Shown: piece by piece, positions 42,380 to 52,383 of the stretch
How positions within the stretch are numbered: position 1 is the first letter of the stretch
Layout: each line of letters opens with the position of its first letter
Source of the DNA: Chara braunii
Taxonomy: Eukaryota > Streptophyta > Charophyceae > Charales > Characeae
Direction of reading: 5' to 3'
Assembly (NCBI GenBank): GCA_003427395.1
Contig: BFEA01000324.1
Location: forward strand, 1,169,620-1,226,825
DNA length: 57,206 bases
Notes under the pieces: generated by a model
Database searches by the model: none
Told to the model about the DNA's origin: nothing
Seen by the model: only the letters and a program-made list of their open reading frames with translations
Program-made: the position numbers and the translations under genes

Positions 42380-42474
42380 TGCCCTTGGGACATCCATTAA
42401 AATTGGAATGATACACAAAAAATTAGCATGACCCCTACACAAGGATGACACACATTAATCGATAAATGGTATAA
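42380..42474 (+). pseudogene. U6 snRNA pseudogene, plus-strand arm of a palindrome
   Basis: CCCTTGGGACATCCATTAAA, ATTGGAATGATACACA, ATTAGCATGACCCC and AAGGATGACACACATTAAT follow U6 from its 5' loop to its 3' part. The catalytic ACAGAGA box has become ACACAAA. No upstream U6 promoter element is seen. Confidence 0.85.
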
Positions 42475-42545
42475 ATTAATGAGTGTCATCCTTGTTCAAG
42501 GGTCATGCTAATCTTTTGTGTACCGTTCCAATTTTCGAGAAATGC
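42475..42545 (-). pseudogene. U6 snRNA pseudogene, inverted arm
   Basis: Read on the minus strand it gives ATTGGAACGGTACACAAAAG, ATTAGCATGACCC and AAGGATGACACTCATTAAT, the same U6 segment as 42402-42459 in opposite orientation. The two arms (about 58 bp) are separated by 15 nt and would form a long RNA hairpin. Confidence 0.85.
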
Positions 42546-42655
42546 TCACGTTCCAATCTTTTGTGAATTGTTCCAAGTTTCGAGATGTCGGTTCAAATTA
42601 ATGTGTGGCATCCTTGCGCAAGGGTCACGCATTAATCGAGAGATTGTCGAAAAAA
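42546..42655. pseudogene. Further U6-derived scraps in both orientations
   Basis: CGTTCCAATCTTTTGTG and TGTTCCAAGTTTCGAGATGT read as minus-strand U6 5' parts, while CCTTGCGCAAGGGTCACGCA and TTAATCGAGAGATTGTC read as a plus-strand U6 3' end. They extend the palindrome and suggest repeated template switching. Confidence 0.6.
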
Positions 42656-43149
42656 ACCAATGAGGGTCGTAAAGATTCTGGTAGTATTCTTCTTGCGCTA
42701 ATTGCCCTAACTAGCGCATGCAGTCTCTTAAGGGTCAGCGCTACCCAAAGACACAAGGCCCGGGGGGTCTCGGTGGTTGGCATCTGAGCCGCTCCAAGTA
42801 TCAACTGTCACCACAATTCCATCATCGTGATGAACGCGGGGAAGAACTCTTCGTGTTCGGTACTCTTGAGTTGGACTCTGAGCGGGAGGGGGCATTCTCA
42901 GGTTTGACCTCCTTGGTTAAGTTGACATCTATTGGTTGCGGAAGAGTTGCATATGCGAGGAATACAAAGTCTTTGAAGGGGCGTGCGTCGAGGACGGCGC
43001 CCGCCTTTGATGCGATAAGTTAGGGCAAGTAACAATTTAGGTGATAAAAGGGAGTTAGGAATGGAGGGGTGGGAAAGAGTAGTGGGACAACACGGAACAA
43101 GAGGGCGCTTGCTGCCAGGCCACTCTGACATCCCACCGTCAGATGAAGA

Positions 43150-43960
43150 TCGTATCCGAAGTTGATCTCAAAGTGTTACAATGACGGACTCTTGCAAGAG
43201 AAATTCCAACATGGCGAATGGTTAGTCGAGAATGGTGTTCGGGTATTCGTCGTCAACCTAATGCTAGATGAACTTACCACCGCTTGGCTGAAGGAACACA
43301 CGTCACAATAATGTTCAACAGAGCAGCTCGAAATCTCCCGATGAAGGTGTGTAAAGACTTAGTTCGATGACTCCGATCCTACGAGAATGGGTAGTTTCGA
43401 AATCATATTTTTTATCAAGGAACAAAATGAGGAAAAGTCAACGAGCGAAGGGGACAAATATGGTCTCTTACGTGGCCAACTCCAAGGAGATTGCTCGAAG
43501 GATGGTGGCCAAAGCATAAGATAACATCGCCATCAAAGGAGTTGAGTACGACATGCAGTTTAAACCATGGATGACTAGAACAAAGATGAGGAATGACACA
43601 GACATGAAAAAGAATCCAAGTTCTGGCCTACAACGATCAGAGTTCCTTTGCTAGTATGGTGAAATGTGAAAAACATGGTGGAGACTTCGATGGGCCATGT
43701 GCTCAATCCACTCCCCTCGGAATAAGACCGGACTAGACCGAATTGGTCAATATCAAATTTCAACTAATAAAAAAAACTAAAGAAAATTTGAAACGGTACT
43801 CCCTATGAGACTGGGGAATAAATTCTTCAGTATTAAATTTATATGTCGCCACACCCTGTGGTGTGAGCAGTGCAAATGGTGGTTTTATGCTGCCATAGAA
43901 GGCTGCCCTCGAGCCTAAGAAGATAGGAATGAAGTAGGTGGAGGCCAATCGATTGAGAAG
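43150..43960 (+). pseudogene. Decayed retrotransposon gag-like fragment
   Basis: Coding-like stretches occur in shifting frames: LLQEKFQHGEWLVENGV and VNLMLDELTTAWLKEHTSQ (about 43180-43310); VANSKEIARRMVAK, stop, DNIAIKGVEYDMQFKPWMTR (about 43455-43580); VKCEKHGGDFDGPCAQSTPL (about 43660-43720); and a Cys-rich CRHTLWCEQCKWWFYAAIEG (about 43850-43910) resembling a zinc finger. The order of an N-terminal domain, a PWMTR-type segment and a zinc finger resembles plant DUF4283/gag-like retroelement proteins. Several frameshifts and stops show it is dead. The family assignment is tentative. Confidence 0.45.
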
Positions 43961-44466
43961 TTCGCAAGCAGGTAACAAGGGTGGAACCGAAGCATCCGGA
44001 AAGTTGCAAGAGATGAACCACTCGGTGTCAACAGGAGGGATCAGGCGGAATCATCATCAACCAGAGGCATTCATGATGCACGTGCAATCCGTAACCCGAC
44101 AAAAGAAATATTATTGAAGGGATTGCTATCAAGCCATCCATAGCGGCGACGGGACGACTTATCAAGCAGGATCGTTCGTTACTCAAGTGGGACGACAACG
44201 ATGCAGAGGTAAGGGACGAAAGGTCGGATGGTTGGCTTCTAACCATACCCGGCCTATGCCCAACAGGGGAACCTCAGGGGCAAGGTCAGCGGCCACCTTC
44301 GTACAGTACGCCCCAACTGGCTGTTTCCAAACAAAAGAGGAACCTGTGCGGAACGGTAGAAGGGTTGAATTACGAAGCCTCGTGCCCGGACGTTAGAATG
44401 ATATTTGGGTATCCATCACATGACATATAAGCAAGAGGATCACGTGAGGTACGAGCGCAAGAGGAG

Positions 44467-44700
44467 ATGGCTCAACAAAACATAATGGCAGAAGAGAATG
44501 AAGAAGATCGCACCCGGGCAATCAACATCATGAAATTACCCAATTCCTCGAGGATAAGGAGGATGAAGATGGCGAATCTCAAGCATCTCCTCACGCCTCA
44601 CCACAACAGGGTGACGATGTCGAGTGCATCGAGTCCTACCTTGCAAAATGGCGAGAGCCCTCTCGACCGCTTCACGCAAGAGTTAGAGAAAACCATATAA
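44467..44700 (+). other. Open frame downstream of gag-like relic, unknown
   Basis: A 77-codon frame of ordinary composition, ending in DRFTQELEKTI, may be part of the same decayed retroelement. I do not recognise it. Confidence 0.2.
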
Positions 44701-44808
44701 ACAACTTGGGGACAACGCAAAAATAATCCCGCGAACCGCCGAAACGGACGTGGTGACGTCGTCACCTCGCTGTTTTAGCCAGGTGTGTCATCCGGACCTT
44801 TCGCAGTG

Positions 44809-45028
44809 CCCTACGACAGGACAGAGTTCTACGAGTTACAACTCACCTCTACCTATGGGGTTGTCACCACTCTTAGGTAGGCGTATCTCTGTTGAGCTAC
44901 TGACTCACGTACGAAGGTTTCTACGTGCTATCGTAGAGGTAAGTTAGCCGAGGGCGTTTGCTCGATCGTCTTAGCATAGGCATACGAGCGGCTGAACGCC
45001 TAAGACTGACCCGTTTACGTGTCGGGCA
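44809..45028 (+). repeat. 220-bp direct repeat, left copy
   Basis: It runs from CCCTACGACAGGACAGAG to GTTTACGTGTCGGGCA and is repeated at 45263-45482 with about six differences. It lacks the TG...CA ends of an LTR at the left side. Two near-identical repeats flanking about 235 bp could be a miniature terminal-repeat element or a local duplication. Confidence 0.85.
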
Positions 45029-45262
45029 ATGATTACATATTTTGTTCCTCGAATTATGAAGTATTTACCTTCATCATAAGGACACTGGAAACAATGTCAC
45101 GGTCGCCCTCCTTTCACCAAGAAGCGTTGTCGGGCACGGCGGTCCCACACCCTGCGGCGGGCATAAGACCCTACGGTCGTGTCACGCAGGATAAAGGTCT
45201 TTTTTTTTAGTTAGTTGGAGTTACCACTCTGACCGTGCTCGCCAATTATACCTCTCGCGACT

Positions 45263-45482
45263 CCCTACGACAGGACAGAGTTCTACGAGTTACAACTCAC
45301 CTCTACCTATAGGGTTGTCACCACTCTTAGGTAGGCTTATCTCTGTTGAGCTACTGACTCACGTACGAAGGTTTCTACTTGCTATCGTAGGGGTAAGTTA
45401 GCCGAGGGCGTTTGCTCGACCGTCTTAGCATAGGCATACGAGCGGATGAACGCCTAAGACTGACCCGTTTACGTGTCGGGCA
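45263..45482 (+). repeat. 220-bp direct repeat, right copy
   Basis: Second copy of 44809-45028. The flanking sequences on both sides differ between the copies, so the repeat boundaries are sharp. Confidence 0.85.
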
Positions 45483-46792
45483 TCGGGGCGTTCATCTCCC
45501 AGACCAAATTACAATTCAGGTCGACTTAACTGACGATCTTTTGCGCATACTATGTCCCAACCTATCTACACTTAAACCATAAATTATATTTGTTATATTA
45601 ATTCTTTCAGATTGATACTCACATAATGAACACATTTCAAAGATTGAGACTGAAAAGTAAGGAGATGTCTTTTATATTTTTACACAAAACAAAGGCAACA
45701 TCAGAATGAACAGAGCTTTCACTTTCGAAAGAGAAACAATCAATAGGCTCTTGGCCTTTCAAACTTGCATCACCAATAAAAGTAGGTTCATGACATTTCA
45801 AAAGAAAAAAACATGAATAAGGTTTTTTGCCTTTGCCAATTATCATAATTTGTTTCTCATCAAGAAAGAGTAGAGTATGAAAACCAAACCAAATGTACAA
45901 AAGTTAGGTTTCGATGAAGTGTCTGAGTCGAGGCTCAGGTAAGTATAAGTTTTGCAATGCGAGTTGAGTGAAGAGCACGTGGTTTGTTGTTTTACTGACC
46001 TGAAAACAAAACAAAAGCATTTCGCAATCCTAATAGAGTCAACCATTCATTCACTTTCGTACACATTACACTGCACTTGTACTTCCAAACCTCTCTGCCA
46101 GACATTCCTTTTTTGACTCAGTCATTCAAGGACCACTTTTGACAAAATATAGACCCTTCAAACACTGACCTGAAAAAACGAAATACCATTTAGTGCAAAG
46201 GTTAATGCAAAGTGTGGGTGTCATGGGTGAGTGAGGGTTGAGTTGGCGAACCAACTTGTTATCATAAGGCAACAACATGTTCTCTTGTATAGACTCACAA
46301 TGAGTCTTCATGATTAAGATGACCGACAATCACACACAGGTCAACAATGTCTCAACACCTCCCTCCCTATCGACATGGCCCAGCATGAAGTTCAACAATA
46401 TGAACTTCAATTTTATCCGAGGACTATAATATAGTCCAATCAAATGTAAGTATGAAATAAGAAGACCCTCAGTGGAGCCTTCGTCTCATACTTACTAGTC
46501 ATTATGAATTCGATTGAGCAGTAGGGGGACTCACACATGAGTATGTCACCCCCTCCTTCACTGCTAGTTAGTTTATATTCAAACTGATAATAGGTCGACC
46601 CTTACTGGAGTCACATATTCTCATCTTGTAAACCCTTGTTTGCATTACCATCGACTACCTTATAACTGATGAGTGTATGGATATGGAATAGTGATACAAA
46701 ATGGGTAATATGATAAGGCTCATGTGTGAGAAACATCATATTATTCGTTTGTACATACATACATATTTTAGACTGTTAGGTTGACAGACAAG

Positions 46793-46873
<81 letters not shown>

Positions 46874-47811
46874 ACAGCATCCCGATTCGGGCAGTCCGTC
46901 GCCTCGCACCCACACAGAGTTGTCACCCCGCTTAGTCCGAGCATGCAAGCCAGGTTCGCCCGTGCGCCACAGTCTGTCGCGGCCCCACGTCAACCCCACA
47001 TGCCCAGCACCAACTCGCCGGATCGCCCAACACTCTACTCACCTTCCAATTCTTGTCTGTTAGTCGATCCTCTCGACCTCGCTAACTCCAAAATTCATAG
47101 AGAGCGAGTTAATCGCGCTTGCAAAATTTATAGCATGCATGCTTGCACGAAATACCCGGGGTTGTGCCTAGATGGGAAAGAAGGAGGAGGAAGGAAATAC
47201 TTACGACTGCATGGCTTGGCCGCGGCGTGGGGGACATAGCCCCACTCCATGCATCGATCCAGTCATGCAACACTTAGGCCAATAGGATTGGGAAAAACAT
47301 GTGTGCGCTAGGGCCCCACAAAAAGATATAAAGAAAAAGAGGGTTACAGTTACAGTTACGCTCGCCAAGACAAAAATTACAGTTACACGTAAGATTAAGG
47401 CGTGGAAAAGTCAGAGCACGGGTCTTAACGTGCCAAAGCGTGCGCAAGCAAGAAACGCCGTGTAGCAGAAATTGTGATGTGCCCAAATTCATAATCTAAA
47501 TCCTAATTGCAAAAAGAAATTTCGAATGAAGCGAATTCCGAGAGCCCACAGGGGCTCGACATACGTTAAAAATTCAAAAAGATTTTCCCGCGCGACGATC
47601 GTGCCAAAATTCTCTTTCCCCGCAGCAAAACAAGAAAGAAGTTATGACAACAGTTATCTTCCGCGCTCGCTAAGGCGTGATCAACTATCAACCGTCGTGG
47701 GACTATGCCAACCTCAATTTAAGAAAAAAAAGAAAAGCAAGGGCCCCCATGCAATCCAACGGACCATCCCAATTGAACCCCCGAAGTAGCCCTGCGCAAA
47801 AAATCGCGCAG
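45483..47811. other. No gene recognised; long CT microsatellite
   Basis: AT-rich sequence to about 46790, then (CT)n at 46795-46871, then about 900 bp of mixed composition. Open frames across the CT run are artefacts, and the 87-codon minus-strand frame at 45637-45900 is not recognised. Confidence 0.35.
46795..46871 (+). repeat. CT microsatellite
   Basis: Uninterrupted (TC)n of about 77 nt. Confidence 0.95.
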
Positions 47812-48399
47812 TTACAGAAAACAGTTCGTCACAAGGCGCCTTGTGCATTCGATAGTCATAGCATGTCCAACACCGAATTTGTCCCCAACCCTGTCATAGG
47901 ACTCCCCGCTGGCGAACCTGTTGAGGGCACACACCAAGACACGAGCAGGCTCAATCGGAAGTCGCATCTGCGTACACTGTCTTCCCAGGTGCGGGCGAAA
48001 ACGATTCAACAATTCTTCAAACAAAGGTGAAGTCATACGGAAGTAGGATCTAAACCTATTATCGTCCTGCAGGAAGTGCGGATTGTGCATATCCCTCCAT
48101 GTCCCCCTGGTTCTCTGCTTCACCCAAACCGATTTAGGCACTCCACTTGCAACTCAACTTGCTTGGATCAGCGCATATGTCAATGTCGTTGTTCAGGTAT
48201 GATGAAATATGGGGACTGTGCTCACTGAAGACAGGCCATGACTCACAATCCGCACGAGCTCTCTTGCTCTCGCAGAAGGGCCCTGGCCTTTGCATTCTGA
48301 CAGCAACCCACGATGGAGAACGACCTGCAGGAGCAAGAACAAAAAACAACCGAATCTCCTCATGCGTTGCATGTCCATCCGGGGCATGGCTGCCTCCAT
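47812..48399 (-). pseudogene. PIF/Harbinger (HARBI1-like) transposase, N-terminal fragment
   Basis: On the minus strand the frame from 48141 reads VWVKQRTRGTWRDMHNP, FRSYFRMTSPLFEELLNRFR, MRLPIEPARVLVCALNRFAS and GESYDRVGDKFGVGHAMTI. This is the conserved region just before the catalytic DDE domain of HARBI1-like nucleases of PIF/Harbinger transposons. Upstream in the same frame (from 48399) is MDMQRMRRFGCFLFLLLQVV, a plausible N-terminus, separated by an in-frame stop at about 48193. The frame closes at 47812 before any DDE motif, so the catalytic domain is absent. A domesticated, spliced gene cannot be fully excluded. Confidence 0.7.
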
Positions 48400-48979
48400 T
48401 GTAGGGTCCGAAGATGTGCTCGCTTCTCAACAAAGTCCCCTTTGCCACAAGGTTGCGCCTGCTCACCTCACCACTGCAACTCCGAACCCGCACAGGAGTA
48501 TACAACGGAAAAATAATGGGTGCGGGCTCTTGTCTGCTCACCAGAGGCCCAAACTGAATGACAGAGCCGAGCACCATAAGTTACCTTCAAAAACTCGCCC
48601 ATTCACAAGGACGAGCCAGAGGGACTTCGAGACGAATTATCTTATACCTCAAAAAAAAAAAAAGGTTGAAGGATTTGGGCCTCGCCCCGTGTGACCGCGC
48701 GAGGCACCTTTTTGGCAATTGGTAGTAAGTCCTGCTCGTGTCCTATTTGATTTGCTCCCACTGCGTGACCGGGCGGGGCAATACTTCACCAATTCACCCA
48801 AAGCGGGATTGCAATTTTTTTTTTTTTTGCTGCTATGCTCCCGCTGTGTGAGTATTCCTTTACTTACCCAAAAGGTCGGGAAAGGTATATCGTCGTCGGT
48901 TTAAGAAACAAGGGATACATGTTGTCCTCTGCCCCGGCGCTGCGCGCCTGCGGCAGTTGCGTCAAGGGAAGGGAAAAGG
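48400..48979. other. Spacer between transposase and GT14 pseudogene
   Basis: No gene is recognised. GCCTCGCCCCGTGTGACCG-like sequence near 48680 and GCTCCCACTGCGTGACCGGG near 48757 are loosely similar to each other. Confidence 0.3.
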
Positions 48980-49865
48980 CCGTGTCGAAAAAGCGTCGAG
49001 CGGACGTGTGTGGATCGACCGAAAATTTATTGACGACGTAGTGGAGAAGGGCGGGGAGGTACTTGTCGTGAACAGGCAGATCATAAATGATCGAGAAGTG
49101 CACCAAGTGAACTGAAATATAAAGGAAAAATAGTGGAAACTACCGGTAGTGGAATGATGGAAGAGAACTCGTGCTTTTGTCATGTTGGCTGTTTTTTTTC
49201 TGATGACATTGCATCTCTTTTCTCACGCCGGCTGATGTTTTTTTGATGAAGTTGCAACTCTTTTCTCACGTCTGATATTGGTTTCTTATTTCGGACCTAG
49301 TGCGTTTCAGTTACTTAATCCTAACCATGGATTCGTATATCGGCCATGGTCGGGAACGGAGGATAGGTCTTCGTGGCGAGCACACCATTTCCCCCGGTCA
49401 TCCCATCGCTTGTCCTCCTCGTCGTTTGTCTCCCCTATTTCGTCTTCCTCTGGCTTCTCCTCCCCATTCTCTGATTGGAGAAGCGATGAGAATGTCGGTA
49501 TGAATGGTCGATCTTCCTCCCCATCCACCGACCCTGGTGTTGATTGCCCTCCAACTGAACTGCTTAGGGTTGAGTACTTCTTGACAAGGAGTAAAGAAGA
49601 TGAAAATCGGATGAAAGAAACGTTTTCTTCTTGGCAGGGAGCAAAGGAGATGAAAATTGGATAAAACAAACAAATGTCTTCTACTCGCGCTCTTACCGTT
49701 CACAAAAGGAGTACCTGCTGGCGAATCTCCGGTGGTGCTGAAGAGGCTCGATCTGGCACGCTTCGTCGTGTTCCGTCTTTTCTTTCTGCTGCGGGGCCAA
49801 AATTTTTGCACGTCCTTTCTTACGTGCCACGTGGCATCGGTGTCACGGCGCTCTGCAGTGTAGAA
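48980..49865 (+). pseudogene. GT14 glycosyltransferase pseudogene (partial tandem paralogue)
   Basis: Segments align in order with the intact gene at 52384-53910: 48985-49115 with its first 120 bases; 49285-49400 (reading FGPSAFQLLNPNHGFVYRPW) with FGPGPFEILNPNN...NRPW; 49545-49620 (PPTELLRVEYFLTRSKEDEN) with the start of the Branch domain; 49725-49775 with the RLDLARYVAF segment; and 49805-49865 with the later LHVLSSVPRG segment. The transmembrane segment is replaced by unrelated T-rich sequence, about 50 bp around the GNRMK motif are duplicated in tandem (49575-49675) and introduce a stop, and roughly 200 bp of the domain are deleted. Everything after the VPRG segment is missing. Confidence 0.8.
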
Positions 49866-50060
49866 AGCGAAAGAGTCGATAAGGCTGCCTAATATCCCAT
49901 TAGTAAGAGGGTGAGGAGAGGAGGCCCTGGTGTTAATAACAGGTGTCGGATGGCGTTAGTAGGGAGATGGATTATGACGGAGGCATATGTTACGTAGTAG
50001 CCCGACGCTCTAATGCATATGATGACGCTCTGCAGAACATAAAAGCCGAACACTTAATAA
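49866..50060. other. Spacer
   Basis: The stretch 49960-50035 (GGGAGATGG...CCCGACGCTCTAATGCATATGATGACG) is loosely repeated at 50250-50320, flanking the MITE. Confidence 0.35.
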
Positions 50061-50182
50061 GGGCCTCACCATACCACTCTCGAAATGTGAAAAAAAATAA
50101 AATGTGGCGGGTGCATCTGGCCATGTTCTAGCGGGAAGTTCATTCCCATTTTGCAAATTTCGAGAGTGGTGTGGCGATGCCC
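50061..50182. mobile_element. Tourist-like MITE (PIF/Harbinger type) with TAA target duplication
   Basis: GGGCCTCACCATACCACTCT followed by CGAAAT at the left is inverted at the right end (ATTTCGAGAGTGGTGTGGCG then ATGCCC), about 23 of 26 positions matching. Both flanks read TAA, the 3-bp target duplication typical of PIF/Harbinger elements. The element is about 122 bp and encodes nothing. A Harbinger-type transposase fragment lies 1.7 kb upstream. Confidence 0.8.
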
Positions 50183-52383
50183 TAAGGTTGCAAGGTAGCC
50201 ATTGGTAAGTGAGGAAAAGGGGGTCAATAATGACAAACACTGGCTGGTGGTGGTAGGGAGAGGGATGTGGAAGGAGGAGGCCTGTTTTGGTATCTCGACG
50301 CTGTAGCGCATGCGACGGTCAGCCTTGGATAAGGAGATGGCGTGTGCACGACAAATTTGTGCTCTGCGATAGGTATGGATATCCAGGCGCTCTGGTAGAA
50401 GGCATGCCTGGATGTCATCTGACGAGGCTGGCACTCCGGAGCCTCCGCTTCTGCCTGGCACTGGGCAAGTTCTTCCGGTGGGATCTTGCGCAGTGGACAG
50501 GGGCCTTCCTGTTGCCGGAAGGGCGTCAGAAGGCGGGCCAGGTAGGTACCACCAGTACTTGGCCCAGCTATCGATGCCGAGCCTGGAATGCCCCTGCGTG
50601 CCAATTTTCGCCGAAGCGCCAGTGTACTGTTTTGAATTTTTTTTGGCTGGCGCTTCCAGCCATTGTGGTCCAGTACGCCGAAGCCCTAAAGGCGCAGCGC
50701 GTTAACGGGAAAGCGAGGCGGCCGATAGCTGGGCTAAGTACTGGTGGTTCAAGGTCGTCTGTGACGTTTAGGTGCACGCCATCGGCAGTGGCATTGATTG
50801 CCATGAAGTACGGAGTTCGACATCCGGGCTGGGCCTTGGTGGTCTGGTCGGCCTTGTTTTCTCTGGCCGTCTTTTCTCTTTGCTTCTCTCTCTGTGCCTC
50901 CCGCTTGAGGATGATTGTTCTATGTTCGCTTAGGCCGGCAGTTGGAAGGATGACATCATAACCATAAACCAGCCGGCCTATCTTGGTCCATGGTAGGTCT
51001 GGAGTGCCTCGTTGATTCTGCGGGAATGTTTGATTGATTGATTACGGTAGCCTCAAAGGAAAGGAAAGAAAAGGAAGGTAGGGGAGAGTAGTACTGGGCG
51101 GGGCGAAGGGTCGGTAGGTCCACGAGTAGATGAATGCATTTGTCGAGCGGAGGGGGGAGAGAGGCACGAGGCAAGGTGCATGAGTTCGCAGTTCGCAGCC
51201 AGGAGGCTGCGCTATACCCGGATGCGTTTTGGCGCGCAGCCGGAACGCCCTTCTGTGGAAATGTCGTTCACGGCATTCGATGCGAAGCGGGGTTTATCGG
51301 GGTGGGAGCGGTCGGCGGGAAGGGTGCGGTCGCTGTGGCGAAAGGTACCGGTCACAGGGGCGGTGTGATGAGAAGCCAGTAACCGGCGGTTGGCGGAGGC
51401 GTTTGCGCGGGCCTTTTCGTGGACGGCGACCGGTTTTCCTTTTCGGGAAGGTCCGCTGGGGTGTGATGTGATGCGAAGGCCAATTTCGGAGGCCGGGTGG
51501 GCGGGCGAGGAAATGAGGCGGTCGGGCGCAGGGAGGTCGGTCGGTCGGAGGCCGAGGGTGGGAAAGGAGTCGGTGGATGTCGAGGAGAGGACGGTGGAGC
51601 GGCCGTCAGTATAGTCTCGGTATATATGATAACAGTATGGTAACAGTATGGTAACAGTAGCCGTAGGCGGTATGTTGGAAAAGCGTCGTGCAGCGCGTGC
51701 ACGTGCAGAGTCGTATCGAGGTGCTGGGAGGTCGTATAGCACCCCGTGCACGCATAGCACCCCGTGCCCGTGCGTAGAGGCGTGCCGATGTTGGATTGGA
51801 AGGTCGCATAGTGCGGAGTGTGCGTAGAGAGCGGGATTATGCTTGTGGCGAGAACGTGAGAGAATACAGGCTTTTTTTTTTTTTTGCGTACCGGCTTCGC
51901 TGCACTACTCACCAATGTGTAAAACGGCGGTCGAATGACCACCGCGATTGCGGGAAGAGTGTGAGGCTTGTGGGAGTGTATGGCAAGCGGCCATGGGTGG
52001 AGGTGGTCGACCAGGCGTGGCGGCGGGCGAAGGGAAAGGCAATGATGACAGGTAGGAAAAAGATGGAACGAAAAAAGAGAAAAAAAAAGATGACTGGTAG
52101 GGAAAAAAGCGGAAGGGGAAAAGAAACGGAATAGAATGGAAATGGAGGAAAAAAAAAAGAAAAACGAAGTTCCGATCGGAACTTGTCTTTCTAAGAAAAA
52201 GGTTTGGCGACTCTCCCTTTTGTACCTTCATCCTCTCTCCCTCCTCCGGGCTGCGCCTCCGCGCTGTGCGCGGTACACAGTTCTTACGTACTTACTGTGA
52301 ATACAGGCTTGCGTGCCGACGAGCCGAAGCTAAGGAGCTGACACAGCAGGAGAGGGAGGGAGGTGCCATCAGTCAGGTGTAAA
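50183..52383. other. GC-rich region before GT14 gene; no gene assigned
   Basis: Long overlapping open frames exist on both strands (plus 50287-50961, 224 codons; minus 51760-51212, 182 codons), as expected in GC-rich DNA, but none matches a family I recognise. The last few hundred bases include A runs and a GGCTGCGCC...TGCG block at about 52248-52280, and probably contain the promoter of the GT14 gene. Confidence 0.3.

Noticed and set aside
44809-45482. Standard LTR retrotransposon
   Set aside because: The repeats lack TG at the left end and the 235-bp interior has no visible primer-binding site or coding sequence.
50224-50961. 224-codon plus-strand and 126-codon minus-strand ORFs
   Set aside because: They overlap on opposite strands in GC-rich DNA, show no recognisable domain and no codon pattern favouring either.
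51212-51942. 182- and 196-codon minus-strand ORFs
   Set aside because: Ser/Thr/Pro-rich translations of GC-rich sequence with overlapping frames on both strands; no family recognised.
52363-52383. Seven additional N-terminal codons of the GT14 gene
   Set aside because: They would start at GTG. The first ATG of the frame is at 52384 in a good context.
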